From positions 31,108-95,107 of the forward strand of contig DASSKK010000095.1 in NCBI GenBank assembly GCA_035690495.1: a stretch of 64,000 nt of DNA. The letters run 5' to 3'. The position numbers and the translations under genes are program-made. How positions within the stretch are numbered: the stretch's first letter is position 1; the number at the start of each line of letters is the position of its first letter. The notes under the pieces were generated by a model. That model saw only the letters and a program-made list of their open reading frames with translations, was not told the origin of the DNA and ran no database searches. Shown here piece by piece: positions 8,910-16,987 of this stretch. This DNA comes from DASSKK01 sp035690495 (GTDB taxonomy: Bacteria; Actinomycetota; Actinomycetes; Propionibacteriales; Nocardioidaceae).

Positions 8910-9887
8910 TCAGCTGGCCCGCGGCCGCACGAGGTATTCGTTGTGCGAGTCCAACCCAGTGGCGCGCTCGCAGTCGCCGGCGACCGTGCAGCGCACCACG
9001 GCCGAGCGCGTGCTCGAGGCATAGCCGAGGAACGTGTGACCGTCCTCCCAGGCCAGCGTGCTGGCGTCGAAGGCACCCTGGAACTCGCGCACCAGGCGGC
9101 CGTCGTCGGCGCGGCGCACTCGCACCGTCTCGACCGGTTGAGACCCGTGCGGAATGACAGCGAGCGTGAGCACATACTCGTCATTGGGAGACCACACCAC
9201 CGGGCACTCCCCGCCGTGCAGCCACCAGACGTTCTGGGGGTGGCGCGGCACCGACACGATCGCGGTGTCGCCGTGCCCGCGCAGCAGTGGGACGTGTCCC
9301 GAGCTCAGGTCGGCCGCGGCGGGAAGCGAGCACGGCCCGTCGCGTGGCGGCGTGGTGCCGCGCGAGTCGAACGTGCGCAGCTTGTTCGTGTGGGTGTCCC
9401 ACCAGCGGGTGTAGTGGTGGCCGCGGCGCAGCAGCACCCGGCCGTGCCGGTAGCCGATGATGTTGGTGCGGCCCGGGAAGTGCCGGTCGGCGATCACCGT
9501 GCCATCGCTGATCCGGACCACCCGGATCTCGTGGCTGCGGTCACCCCCGACGTGGATCGCGAACGCACGGCCGTCCGGCGACGTCAGCCCGCCGAACAGG
9601 TAGACGGACTCCCCGCGAGCAACCTCGTGGTGCTGCCCGCGGTAGCCCACGAAGGTCAGGAAGTGCCAGGAGGGATAGTTGTTCTCCGGGTCGAAGCTGT
9701 AGACCAGGAAACCTCCCTTGACACGCACTGGACGGTACGACGTGTACTCGCGCGCGGTCACCGTGATCGGCGCCTTGCCTCGGCGCAGGATCCTCGCGTG
9801 GTCGCCATCGTCGAGCAAGGGCACCGCGGGTGCGGCGCCCTGGGGCAGTGCCGCTGGGTCGACCACCACCGGCGAGTTGTCGGTCAT
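8910..9887 (-). CDS. Predicted secreted/beta-propeller-like protein of unknown function, main reading frame
   Basis: A 325-residue frame from the ATG at 9887. It has repeated short strands with motifs such as VRISDGTVIADRHF, YRHGRVLLRRG and VVWSPNDEYVLTL, reminiscent of WD40-like propeller proteins, but I cannot name a family. It has no signal peptide of its own. A perfect signal-peptide sequence lies directly upstream in a different frame, and its TGA overlaps this ATG (TGATG at 9889-9885). The gene is therefore either frameshifted (mutation or assembly error) or translated by coupling. The open frame extends upstream to 9926, which gives room for a joined product after one indel. Confidence 0.55.
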   Translation of the reverse strand: MTDNSPVVVDPAALPQGAAPAVPLLDDGDHARILRRGKAPITVTAREYTSYRPVRVKGGFLVYSFDPENNYPSWHFLTFVGYRGQHHEVARGESVYLFGGLTSPDGRAFAIHVGGDRSHEIRVVRISDGTVIADRHFPGRTNIIGYRHGRVLLRRGHHYTRWWDTHTNKLRTFDSRGTTPPRDGPCSLPAAADLSSGHVPLLRGHGDTAIVSVPRHPQNVWWLHGGECPVVWSPNDEYVLTLAVIPHGSQPVETVRVRRADDGRLVREFQGAFDASTLAWEDGHTFLGYASSTRSAVVRCTVAGDCERATGLDSHNEYLVRPRAS

Positions 9888-9988
9888 CACAGCGCCGGCG
9901 GGGCAAGCGGTGCCACGACCAGACACACCAGCGCCAGCGCCGCGGCGAACGCGGTCAGCCGAGAATGTCTCCGAGATGTCCCCCTCAT
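9887..9988 (-). pseudogene. Out-of-frame signal peptide of the gene at 8910-9887
   Basis: A 33-codon frame beginning ATG at 9988: four basic residues, then LTAFAAALALVCLVVAPLAP and a stop. This is a textbook Sec signal peptide with no mature protein. The downstream frame (8910-9887) looks like a mature secreted protein without a signal. A single-base indel near 9887-9926 would join them. The alternative is a true short cistron coupled through the TGATG overlap. Confidence 0.55.
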
Positions 9989-10026
9989 GGCCGCGACGCT
10001 ACCAAACCTCCCGTCGTGCGGGCCGG

Positions 10027-10770
10027 TCAGTTGGAGCGGTCCACCTTGTGCTGCGCGGCCTGCGCCCTCGGCCGGATCACGAGCTCGTCGACGTTCACGT
10101 GCGGCGGACGGGTCACCATCCAGGTGATCGCGTCGGCGATGTCCTCGGCGGTCAACGGCTCGGCGACCCCGGCGTACACCTGCTCGGCCTTCTGCTCGTC
10201 GCCGCGGAACCGGACGGTCGAGAACTCGTCGGTCTTGACCATCCCGGGCGCGATCTCGCAGATCCGCACCGGCTGGTCGAACAGCTCCAGCCGCAGCGTC
10301 TCGCTGAGCACCTTGGTGCCGTGCTTCGCCGCGGTGTATCCGCCGCCGCCCTCGTAGGCGATCCGGCCCGCCGTCGAGCCGACGTTGAGGATCACCCCTG
10401 CGCCGGAGGCGATCAGCGCCGGCAGCAGCGCCTGCGTCACCCGCAGCAGGCCGAGCACGTTCACGTCGTACATCGAACGCCAGTCCTCGATGTCGGCGGT
10501 GGCCACCGGGTCGGCTCCGAAGGCGCCGCCCGCGTTGTTCACGAGTACGTCGAGCCGTTCGCCCACCTGCGCGGCGAGACCGGCGACGTCGTCGGCATTC
10601 GTCACGTCGCACACGACTGCCGTACCTCCGATCTCTTCGGCGAGCGCCCTGATCCGGTCCTCCCGGCGGGCTGCGCACACCACGTGGAAGCCCTCCCCAG
10701 CGAGACTGCGCGCGGTCGCCGCGCCGATCCCGCTGCTCGCACCGGTCACCACAGCCGTCTTCGCGCTCAT
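10027..10770 (-). CDS. Short-chain dehydrogenase/reductase (SDR)
   Basis: Classical cytoplasmic SDR of 247 residues from the ATG at 10770. The cofactor motif is TGASSGIG near the N-terminus. DVTNADD and NNAGGAFG follow, then the catalytic Tyr-Lys in GGGGYTAAKHG. The arginines after the second strand (AARRED) favour NADP(H). The sequence is close to the YdfG/serine-3-dehydrogenase-like oxidoreductases, but the substrate is unknown. It is divergent from mshA across 64 bases; nothing links it to mycothiol beyond position. Confidence 0.85.
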   Translation of the reverse strand: MSAKTAVVTGASSGIGAATARSLAGEGFHVVCAARREDRIRALAEEIGGTAVVCDVTNADDVAGLAAQVGERLDVLVNNAGGAFGADPVATADIEDWRSMYDVNVLGLLRVTQALLPALIASGAGVILNVGSTAGRIAYEGGGGYTAAKHGTKVLSETLRLELFDQPVRICEIAPGMVKTDEFSTVRFRGDEQKAEQVYAGVAEPLTAEDIADAITWMVTRPPHVNVDELVIRPRAQAAQHKVDRSN

Positions 10771-10834
10771 GGTCCTGATTCTGCCGCGAGGGGAATAGCC
10801 CCCGGCAGGGGGTGGTTGCGCCGGGGGAGGTGAC

Positions 10835-12172
10835 ATGACGATCTCGCAGAGCACAGCGCCGCGTCCGCGGCGGGACACCGCGCCGCAACCCCGGCCGCAG
10901 CGTCCCCGACGCCCGACTCACGGGCGGATCGCGATGATCAGCCTGCACACCTCGCCCCTGGACCAGCCGGGCACCGGCGACGCCGGCGGGATGAACGTCT
11001 ACGTCCTGGAGCTCTCCAAGCGGCTGGCCGCCCGCGATCTCGAGGTCGACATCTTCACCCGCGCCACCTCCTCGGCGCTGCCGCCCGCCGTGCAGGTCAA
11101 CCCCGGCGTCACCGTGCGGCACGTGCACGCCGGTCCGTTCGAGGGACTCACCAAGGCCGAGCTGCCCGGCCAGCTGTGCGTGTTCGCGCGTGAGGTGCTG
11201 CGCGCCGAGGCTCGCCACGACCAGGGGTGGTACGACCTGGTGCACTCCCACTACTGGCTCTCCGGCCAGGTCGGGGCACTCGTTCGCGACCGGTGGGGGA
11301 TCCCGCTCGCCCACTCGATGCACACGATGGCCAAGGTGAAGAACGACTCGTTGGCGGTCGGCGACACCCCGGAGCCGCCCGCACGGATGATCGGCGAGGA
11401 GCAGGTGGTCGAGGCCGCCGACATGCTGATCGCCAGCACCGACCTGGAGGCCAAGCAGCTGATCGAGCTCTACGACGCGGACCCGGCGCGCGTCGAGGTG
11501 GTGCATCCCGGCGTCGACCTGTCGGTGTTCGCGCCGCGCTCCGGTGCCCGCGCCCGGCTCGGGCTGGCCGACGACGCGGTCGTGCTCCTGTTCGCGGGGC
11601 GGATCCAGCCCCTGAAGGCCCCCGACATCCTGCTGCGCGCAGTCCCCGCCCTGCTCGAGCGCGACCCGGGCGTGCGTGAACGGCTGGTCGTCGCGGTGGT
11701 CGGCGGACCCTCCGGCACCGGGTTGGAGCACCCCGAGTCACTGGTCCAGCTCGCCGAGTCGCTCGGCATCTCCGACGTCATCAGGTTCATCCCGCCGGTG
11801 GCCCAGTGGACGCTGGCCGACTGGTACGCCGCCGCCACGCTGGTCTGCGTCCCGTCGTACAACGAGTCCTTCGGGCTGGTCGCGGTGGAGGCGCAGGCCA
11901 CCGGCACCCCCGTGGTGGCCGCCGCGGTCGGGGGGCTGACCACCGTGGTGCGCGACGGTGTCTCCGGCCTGCTCGTCGAGGGGCACGACCCCGGTGACTA
12001 CGCTCGTGCGATGCAGCGGATCATCTCCTCAGCAGCCCTGCGCGCGCAGATGTCGCGGGCGGCTACCGACCACGCCGCGGAGTTCGCCTGGGAGCGCACC
12101 GCGGACCGCATCGTCGAGGTCTACCGGCAGGCCGCGCGGGCGATGCGCGACGACCTGCAGGTCGGGGCGTGA
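10835..12172 (+). CDS. mshA: D-inositol-3-phosphate glycosyltransferase MshA
   Basis: GT4 glycosyltransferase that joins UDP-GlcNAc to 1L-inositol-1-phosphate, the first step of mycothiol synthesis. The ATG at 10835 has a strong GGGGGAGG site. The protein is 445 residues. The N-terminal pocket is SLHTSPLDQPGTGDAGGMNVYVLELSKRL, of which DAGGMNVYV is the MshA hallmark. The C-terminal nucleotide-sugar domain carries PSYNESFGLVAVEAQATGTP. An arginine/proline-rich tail precedes the catalytic fold. Its stop overlaps the GTG of the next gene (ybjN-like), the usual actinobacterial arrangement. Confidence 0.95.
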   Translation: MTISQSTAPRPRRDTAPQPRPQRPRRPTHGRIAMISLHTSPLDQPGTGDAGGMNVYVLELSKRLAARDLEVDIFTRATSSALPPAVQVNPGVTVRHVHAGPFEGLTKAELPGQLCVFAREVLRAEARHDQGWYDLVHSHYWLSGQVGALVRDRWGIPLAHSMHTMAKVKNDSLAVGDTPEPPARMIGEEQVVEAADMLIASTDLEAKQLIELYDADPARVEVVHPGVDLSVFAPRSGARARLGLADDAVVLLFAGRIQPLKAPDILLRAVPALLERDPGVRERLVVAVVGGPSGTGLEHPESLVQLAESLGISDVIRFIPPVAQWTLADWYAAATLVCVPSYNESFGLVAVEAQATGTPVVAAAVGGLTTVVRDGVSGLLVEGHDPGDYARAMQRIISSAALRAQMSRAATDHAAEFAWERTADRIVEVYRQAARAMRDDLQVGA

Positions 12173-12681
12173 CGGCTGCCCGCGACGCGGACGTGCGCGC
12201 CGGCGTCGCCGGGATGATCCGCAACTACCTGCGGGCCTCCGACCTGTCCTTCGAGGAGCTCTCCGACGGGGTGTTCGCGCTCGAGCTTCCCGGCGAGCGC
12301 AAGCTCGCCACACCGTGCCGGCTCGACGTCGGCCGTCACGCGCTCGGCGTCCACGCGTTCGTCTGCCGCGCCCCCGACGAGAACCACGAGCGGGTCTACC
12401 GGTGGCTGCTGGAGAAGAACCTCAAGCTGTACGGCGTGGCGTTCGCGGTCGACCGGATGGGCGACATCTACCTGGACGGGCGGCTGCCGCTCGGCGGCCT
12501 CGACGCGGACGGGCTGGACCGGCTGCTCGGCTCGGTGCTCTCCGTCGCGGACGGCTCGTTCAACACGATCCTCGAGCTCGGGTTCGCCTCGTCGATCCGC
12601 AAGGAGTACGCCTGGCGCAAGGCCCGCGGCGAGTCGCTGCGCAACCTCGACGCGTTCCGCGGCTGGCTCGACTCCTCGTAG
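12169..12681 (+). CDS. YbjN-domain protein
   Basis: A 170-residue soluble protein of the YbjN family, which has a type III secretion chaperone-like fold and a poorly defined role. The GTG at 12169 overlaps the mshA stop (GTGA), so the two are translationally coupled. YbjN genes sit beside mshA and the phosphoglyceromutase gene in many actinobacteria; here gpmA has moved to 30.7 kb. A large dispersed palindrome starts 25 bases after its stop. Confidence 0.8.
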   Translation: MTAARDADVRAGVAGMIRNYLRASDLSFEELSDGVFALELPGERKLATPCRLDVGRHALGVHAFVCRAPDENHERVYRWLLEKNLKLYGVAFAVDRMGDIYLDGRLPLGGLDADGLDRLLGSVLSVADGSFNTILELGFASSIRKEYAWRKARGESLRNLDAFRGWLDSS

Positions 12682-12706
12682 GTCCCCACCCCGCCCCCAC
12701 CCCGCC

Positions 12707-12774
12707 CCCACCCCGATTCGTCCGCGAAACTGCGTCCGTCTGCCGCGGAGCGACCGCGGACGAATCGGGGTGGG
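12707..12774 (+). repeat. GATTCGTCCGCG palindromic element, copy 1
   Basis: Near-perfect long inverted repeat. The left arm (12707-12726) holds CCACCCCGATTCGTCCGCG; the right arm (12755-12774) is its complement. The loop is about 28 bases. It is preceded by a short CCCCACCCCGC direct repeat. It follows ybjN and ends one base before the pst PHO box. Sister copies are at 25748, 46468 and 58663. It could fold as a terminator-like stem, but no T-tract follows. Confidence 0.85.
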
Positions 12775-12775
12775 A

Positions 12776-12819
12776 GTTCATCCGCCGTTCACCTGAGGGC
12801 GTCGTACGGTTCACCCGGC
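12776..12819 (+). promoter_or_regulatory. PHO box upstream of pstS
   Basis: GTTCA repeats begin at 12776, 12787 and 12809, spacings of 11 and 22, exactly the 11-bp direct-repeat periodicity of actinobacterial PhoP/RegX3-type PHO boxes (GTTCACC units). The region lies 51-94 bases upstream of the pstS GTG. Phosphate-starvation induction of pstSCAB is the expected output. Confidence 0.8.
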
Positions 12820-12869
12820 CCTCCTAGCGTTCGACGCGTCAAGACGCATCGATCATCAGGAGATCCGGA

Positions 12870-13973
12870 GTGAACGCCACTTCCACGCTCGTCCTTCCCG
12901 CGCTCGCGGCAGCGCTGGGCCTCGCCCTGATCGGCTGCGGCGCCGCGAACGAGACGCCCGCGAACGCAGACCCGACCCATGGCGGGTCCGCCCTCTCCGG
13001 CACCCTCGACGGTGCCGGCTCCTCAGCCCAGCAGGCCGCGCAGGCCGCCTGGCAGGCGCACTTCCAGAGCGCCCACCCGGGCGTCACCGTCAACTACGAC
13101 CCGGTCGGCTCCGGCGCCGGCGTCGACCAGTTCCTGTCCGGCGGCGTCGCGTTCGCCGGCTCCGACAAGTACCTCACCGCCGACCAGCTCACCGCGAGCA
13201 AGAAAACCTGCCACGGCGCGACCGCGTTCGACGTGCCGGACTACGTCAGCCCGATCGCGATCGCCTACCACCTCGACGGAGTGGACCACCTGAAGCTGTC
13301 GCCGAAGACCGCGGCCGGAATCTTCGCCGGCACGATCACCAAGTGGAACGACCCGGCGATCCAGGCCGACAACCCGGGCGCGCGCCTCCCGAGCAGCAGG
13401 ATCACGCCGGTGCACCGCTCCGACGACTCCGGCACCACGAACAACTTCACCGACTACCTGCACCAGACTGCCCCGAGCGTCTGGACCGATCCGGCCGCCG
13501 AGACGTGGCCGTACAAGTCCGGCGAGGCGGCTCAGGGCACCTCCGGAGTGGTCGCGGCGATCAAGTCCGGCAACGGCACGATCGGGTACGCCGACCGCAG
13601 CCAGGTGGGCGCGTTGAGCGTCGCCTCGGTCAAGGTCGGCAGCCGGTACGTCGCACCGTCCCCGACGGGCGCGGCGAAGGCCCTCGCCGACTCGTCCACG
13701 ACGGCCGGACGGCCCGCCGGCGACCTGGCGATCCAGGTGAACCGGACCACGACCAGCCCGGGGGCCTACCCGATCCTCCTGGTCTCCTACCTGATCGCCT
13801 GCCCGTCGTATCCCGACTCCGCCACCGGCACGCTGGTGAAGACCTACCTCGGCTACGTGGTGAGCGGCGCCGGCCAGCAGGCGGCAGCGCAGACGGCCGG
13901 CTCCGCCCCGCTGCCGGGCACGCTGGCCTCGAAGGCAGCCAGCAAGGTGCAGTCGATCGGCGCCGGCCACTGA
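12870..13973 (+). CDS. pstS: Phosphate ABC transporter substrate-binding lipoprotein PstS
   Basis: High-affinity phosphate-binding lipoprotein. The GTG at 12870 follows AGGAG with good spacing. The signal peptide ends in LALIGC, lipidated Cys23. The fold keeps the phosphate-binding signatures LDGAGSSAQQ, YDPVGSGAGVDQF and VHRSDDSGTTNNFTDYL. Length is 367. It is the first gene of pstS-pstC-pstA-pstB and sits behind a PHO box; its TGA overlaps the pstC ATG (TGATG). Confidence 0.95.
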   Translation: MNATSTLVLPALAAALGLALIGCGAANETPANADPTHGGSALSGTLDGAGSSAQQAAQAAWQAHFQSAHPGVTVNYDPVGSGAGVDQFLSGGVAFAGSDKYLTADQLTASKKTCHGATAFDVPDYVSPIAIAYHLDGVDHLKLSPKTAAGIFAGTITKWNDPAIQADNPGARLPSSRITPVHRSDDSGTTNNFTDYLHQTAPSVWTDPAAETWPYKSGEAAQGTSGVVAAIKSGNGTIGYADRSQVGALSVASVKVGSRYVAPSPTGAAKALADSSTTAGRPAGDLAIQVNRTTTSPGAYPILLVSYLIACPSYPDSATGTLVKTYLGYVVSGAGQQAAAQTAGSAPLPGTLASKAASKVQSIGAGH

Positions 13974-14917
13974 TGGCTCTCCCGCTCAGCGTGTCCTTCG
14001 GCCCGGCGCGTCGTGCGCGCCCGCGTGGCGACCGGGTGTTCTCGGGCGCCACCCGGGCCGCCGGGCTGGTGGTCGTGCTCGGCCTCGCCGGCGTCGCGGT
14101 CTTCCTCACCGTGCAAGGCATCCCCGCGCTGAGCGCTCCGGGCTCGGCTCTGGGCGGGCACGCGAGCTTCGCGGCGTACGTCTGGCCGCTCGTGTTCGGC
14201 ACCGTCCTCGCCTCCGTCCTGGCGCTGGGGATGGCCACCCCGCTCGCGCTGGGCACGGCGTTGGTGATCTCGCACTACGCGCCACGCCGGGTGGCGGCGA
14301 TGCTCGGCTACGTCGTCGACCTGCTCGCGGCGATCCCGAGCGTGGTCTACGGCCTGTGGGGGATCGGATTCCTCAGCGGGCGGCTCGTGCCGGCCTACGC
14401 ATGGCTGTCCACGCACGTCGGCTGGCTGCCGTTCTTCGCCGGCCCGGTGTCGGCGACGGGCCGCACTATCCTCACCGCGGCGATCGTGCTGTCCCTGATG
14501 GTCCTGCCGATCATCACCGCGATCAGCCGGGAGGTCTTCGCGCAGGCACCGAGGCTGCACCAGGAGGCCGCACTCGCGCTGGGCGCCACCCGCTGGGAGG
14601 CGATCCGGATGGCCGTGCTGCCCTATGCCCGCTCCGGCGTCGTCTCCGCGGTGATGCTCGGCCTCGGGCGTGCCCTCGGGGAGACGATGGCCGTCGCGAT
14701 GGTGCTGTCGGCCAGCGGCGTGGTCACCTTCGACCTGGTCGGCACCACGAACCCGTCCACGATCGCGGCGAACATCGCGCTGAACTTCCCCGAGGCCACC
14801 GGGCTCGGGGTCAATGCGCTCGTAGCGAGCGGCCTGGTGCTGTTCGTGCTCACGTTCGTGGTCAACCTGGCGGCCCGCGCGATCGTCGCCCGCAGCATGC
14901 GCAAGGAGCAGGGATGA
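13973..14917 (+). CDS. pstC: Phosphate ABC transporter permease PstC
   Basis: Membrane permease subunit, 314 residues from the ATG at 13973, which overlaps the pstS stop. It has six helices with the ATPase-coupling EAA loop (EAALALGATRWEAIRMAVLPYARSG) and the PstC signature LGRALGETMAVAMVLS. It pairs with PstA, whose ATG overlaps this stop. Confidence 0.95.
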   Translation: MALPLSVSFGPARRARPRGDRVFSGATRAAGLVVVLGLAGVAVFLTVQGIPALSAPGSALGGHASFAAYVWPLVFGTVLASVLALGMATPLALGTALVISHYAPRRVAAMLGYVVDLLAAIPSVVYGLWGIGFLSGRLVPAYAWLSTHVGWLPFFAGPVSATGRTILTAAIVLSLMVLPIITAISREVFAQAPRLHQEAALALGATRWEAIRMAVLPYARSGVVSAVMLGLGRALGETMAVAMVLSASGVVTFDLVGTTNPSTIAANIALNFPEATGLGVNALVASGLVLFVLTFVVNLAARAIVARSMRKEQG

Positions 14918-15999
14918 CTCTCCTCGACGTCCGTCCGGCACCGGCTGCGGCCCCGCGACGCCCGGCGGCTCAGCCCGTCCTCGCACTGACCCGGGCGCGA
15001 CTGCCGCGCTGGGCCCCTGTGCTGGTCGCGGTCCTGTCCGCCGCGGCGGCCGGCCTGGTCACCATGGCCGCCGGCTGGAACCTGGCCGGCTGGGCCGTCG
15101 CCGCGATCGGCTGCTACACGGCCGCGATGCCCGCCTGGTCGCGGGTGGTCGAGGGCGGCCGCGCCGCCAAGGACCGGCTGCTGACCACGCTGGTCTGGTC
15201 GGCGTTCGCACTCGCCTGCGTCCCTCTGGTGTCGCTGGTGGTCACGGTGGCCCGGCACGGCGCGGGTGTGGTCGACGTGCGGTTCCTCACCTACTCGATG
15301 CGCAACGTGGTCGGACCCGGGGGCGGGATCTACCACGCGCTGATGGGCACCTTGCTGGTCACTTTGGGGGCGGCGGTGATCTCGATCCCACTCGGCCTGC
15401 TCACCGCGATCCACCTCGTCGAGTACGCCGCACGGTCCCGTGGGGCGCGCACCATCCGGCTGCTGGTCGACGTGATGACCGGCATCCCTTCGATCGTGGC
15501 GGGCCTGTTCGCCTACGCGCTGTTCGCCCTGCTCGCCTGGCCGGGCGTCCGGATGGGCATCGGCGGCTCCGTCGCACTGTCGTTGCTGATGGTCCCGATC
15601 GTGGTCCGCTCGTGCGAGGAGATGCTCGCGCTCGTGCCGGGCGAGCTGCGCGAAGCGGCGTACGCCCTCGGGGCGCCGAAGTGGCGCACCATCGTGCGGG
15701 TGGTGCTGCCCACCGCCGCCCCCGGCATCGTCACTGGCATCACCCTCGCGATCGCCCGCGTCGTCGGGGAGACCGCGCCGCTGCTGATCATCGCCGGGTC
15801 GACGGACTCGACGAACATGAACCTGTTCGCCGAACGGATGATGACGCTGCCGGTGTTCATCTACTACTCGTTCACCCAGCCCGGCGTACCCGCGACCTAC
15901 GGCCAGGAACGCGCCTGGGGTGCCGCGCTGGTGCTGATCGCGATCGTGATGGCCCTCAACCTGCTCGCCCGGCTGGCCGGGCGACTGCTCCGACACTGA
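14914..15999 (+). CDS. pstA: Phosphate ABC transporter permease PstA
   Basis: Second permease subunit, 361 residues. The ATG at 14914 overlaps the pstC stop (ATGA). It has a longer N-terminal extension with two extra hydrophobic segments before the core, common in actinobacterial PstA. The EAA loop reads EAAYALGAPKWRTIVRVVLP, and IARVVGETAPLLIIAG is the PstA signature. The PstB ATG follows 11 bases after the stop. Confidence 0.95.
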   Translation: MTLLDVRPAPAAAPRRPAAQPVLALTRARLPRWAPVLVAVLSAAAAGLVTMAAGWNLAGWAVAAIGCYTAAMPAWSRVVEGGRAAKDRLLTTLVWSAFALACVPLVSLVVTVARHGAGVVDVRFLTYSMRNVVGPGGGIYHALMGTLLVTLGAAVISIPLGLLTAIHLVEYAARSRGARTIRLLVDVMTGIPSIVAGLFAYALFALLAWPGVRMGIGGSVALSLLMVPIVVRSCEEMLALVPGELREAAYALGAPKWRTIVRVVLPTAAPGIVTGITLAIARVVGETAPLLIIAGSTDSTNMNLFAERMMTLPVFIYYSFTQPGVPATYGQERAWGAALVLIAIVMALNLLARLAGRLLRH

Positions 16000-16010
16000 A
16001 GGACAGACAC

Positions 16011-16790
16011 ATGGCTCTGAGCATCGACATATCCGGACTCGACGCCTACTACGGCAGCTTCCGCGCGGTCGCGGACGTCACCATGACGATCCCCGCGCGT
16101 TCGGTGACCGCGCTGATCGGGCCCTCCGGCTGCGGCAAGTCGACGTTCCTGCGCGCGCTGAACCGGATGCACGAGGTCGTGCCCGGCGCGCGCATCGAGG
16201 GCAAGATCGTCGTGGACGGCCAGGACCTGTACGCGCCGGACGTGGACCCAGCCGAGGTACGCCGCATCGTCGGGATGGTCTTCCAGCGGCCGAACCCCTT
16301 CCCGACCATGTCGATCTACGAGAACGTGCTCGCCGGCGTGCGGCTGAACGCCAAGCGGATCCCGAAGGCAACGGCCGACGACGTCGTGGAGAGCTCGCTG
16401 CGGCGGGCGAACCTGTGGGCCTCGGTGTCGTCGCGGCTGAAGAGGCCCGGCAGCAGCCTGTCCGGCGGCCAGCAGCAACGGCTCTGCATCGCCCGCGCGA
16501 TCGCCGTGCAGCCCCAGGTGCTGCTGATGGACGAACCGTGCTCGGCGCTCGACCCGATCTCGACGTCGGCGATCGAGGACCTGATCCACGAGCTGCGCGA
16601 GGACTACACGATCGTGATCGTCACCCACAACATGCAGCAGGCGGCCCGTGTCTCCCAGGACACGGCGTTCTTCAACCTCGACGGCGACGGGCAGGCCGGC
16701 CGTCTCGTCGAGCTGAACCCGACCCGCAAGGTGTTCGCCAACCCCGACGACCCGGCCACCGAGGCCTACATCTCCGGACGCTTCGGCTGA
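16011..16790 (+). CDS. pstB: Phosphate ABC transporter ATP-binding protein PstB
   Basis: ATPase subunit, 259 residues. Walker A is GPSGCGKST, the signature is LSGGQQQRL, Walker B is LLMDEPCSALDP, followed by the switch His in VTHNMQQAARVS. The N-terminus ALSIDISGLDAYYGSFRAV is typical for PstB. It closes the pst operon; unlike many operons, phoU is not adjacent but lies 8 kb downstream next to senX3-regX3. Confidence 0.97.
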   Translation: MALSIDISGLDAYYGSFRAVADVTMTIPARSVTALIGPSGCGKSTFLRALNRMHEVVPGARIEGKIVVDGQDLYAPDVDPAEVRRIVGMVFQRPNPFPTMSIYENVLAGVRLNAKRIPKATADDVVESSLRRANLWASVSSRLKRPGSSLSGGQQQRLCIARAIAVQPQVLLMDEPCSALDPISTSAIEDLIHELREDYTIVIVTHNMQQAARVSQDTAFFNLDGDGQAGRLVELNPTRKVFANPDDPATEAYISGRFG

Positions 16791-16793
16791 CTC

Positions 16794-16872
16794 TTACGGG
16801 ACGCGCAGCACCGATTTGAGCATCCGGCGGCCGAGGGTGCGCGTGATGCGCCAGCCGCCTGACCAAGAAGAG
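16794..16872 (-). pseudogene. Remnant of a Pit phosphate permease gene (internal deletion)
   Basis: On the minus strand the reading SWSGGWRITRTLGRRM matches SGGWRIMRTLGRRI of the intact Pit at 20376-21380. It then jumps directly to LKSVLRVP-stop, matching the Pit C-terminus LLRWVLRLP-stop. Roughly 70 residues between the two pieces are missing, and nothing upstream (16873-16987) continues the gene. The fragment abuts the pstB stop. Confidence 0.75.
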
Positions 16873-16987
16873 TCTGCGGACAGCACGCGCCGGCCGGGCG
16901 AGCTGTTCGTCAGTCCCGTATGGCCTTACGTCACGAACAGTGCCAACGAACCCCGCAATGCCCATCTGCAGGTTCTCCGTGAGCCGG

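Noticed and set aside
7205..9184. Very long minus-strand open frame (659 codons) opposite the M4 protease
   Set aside because: It runs antisense through a protease with intact catalytic motifs, has no recognisable domain, and is explained by high GC content in the opposite frame.
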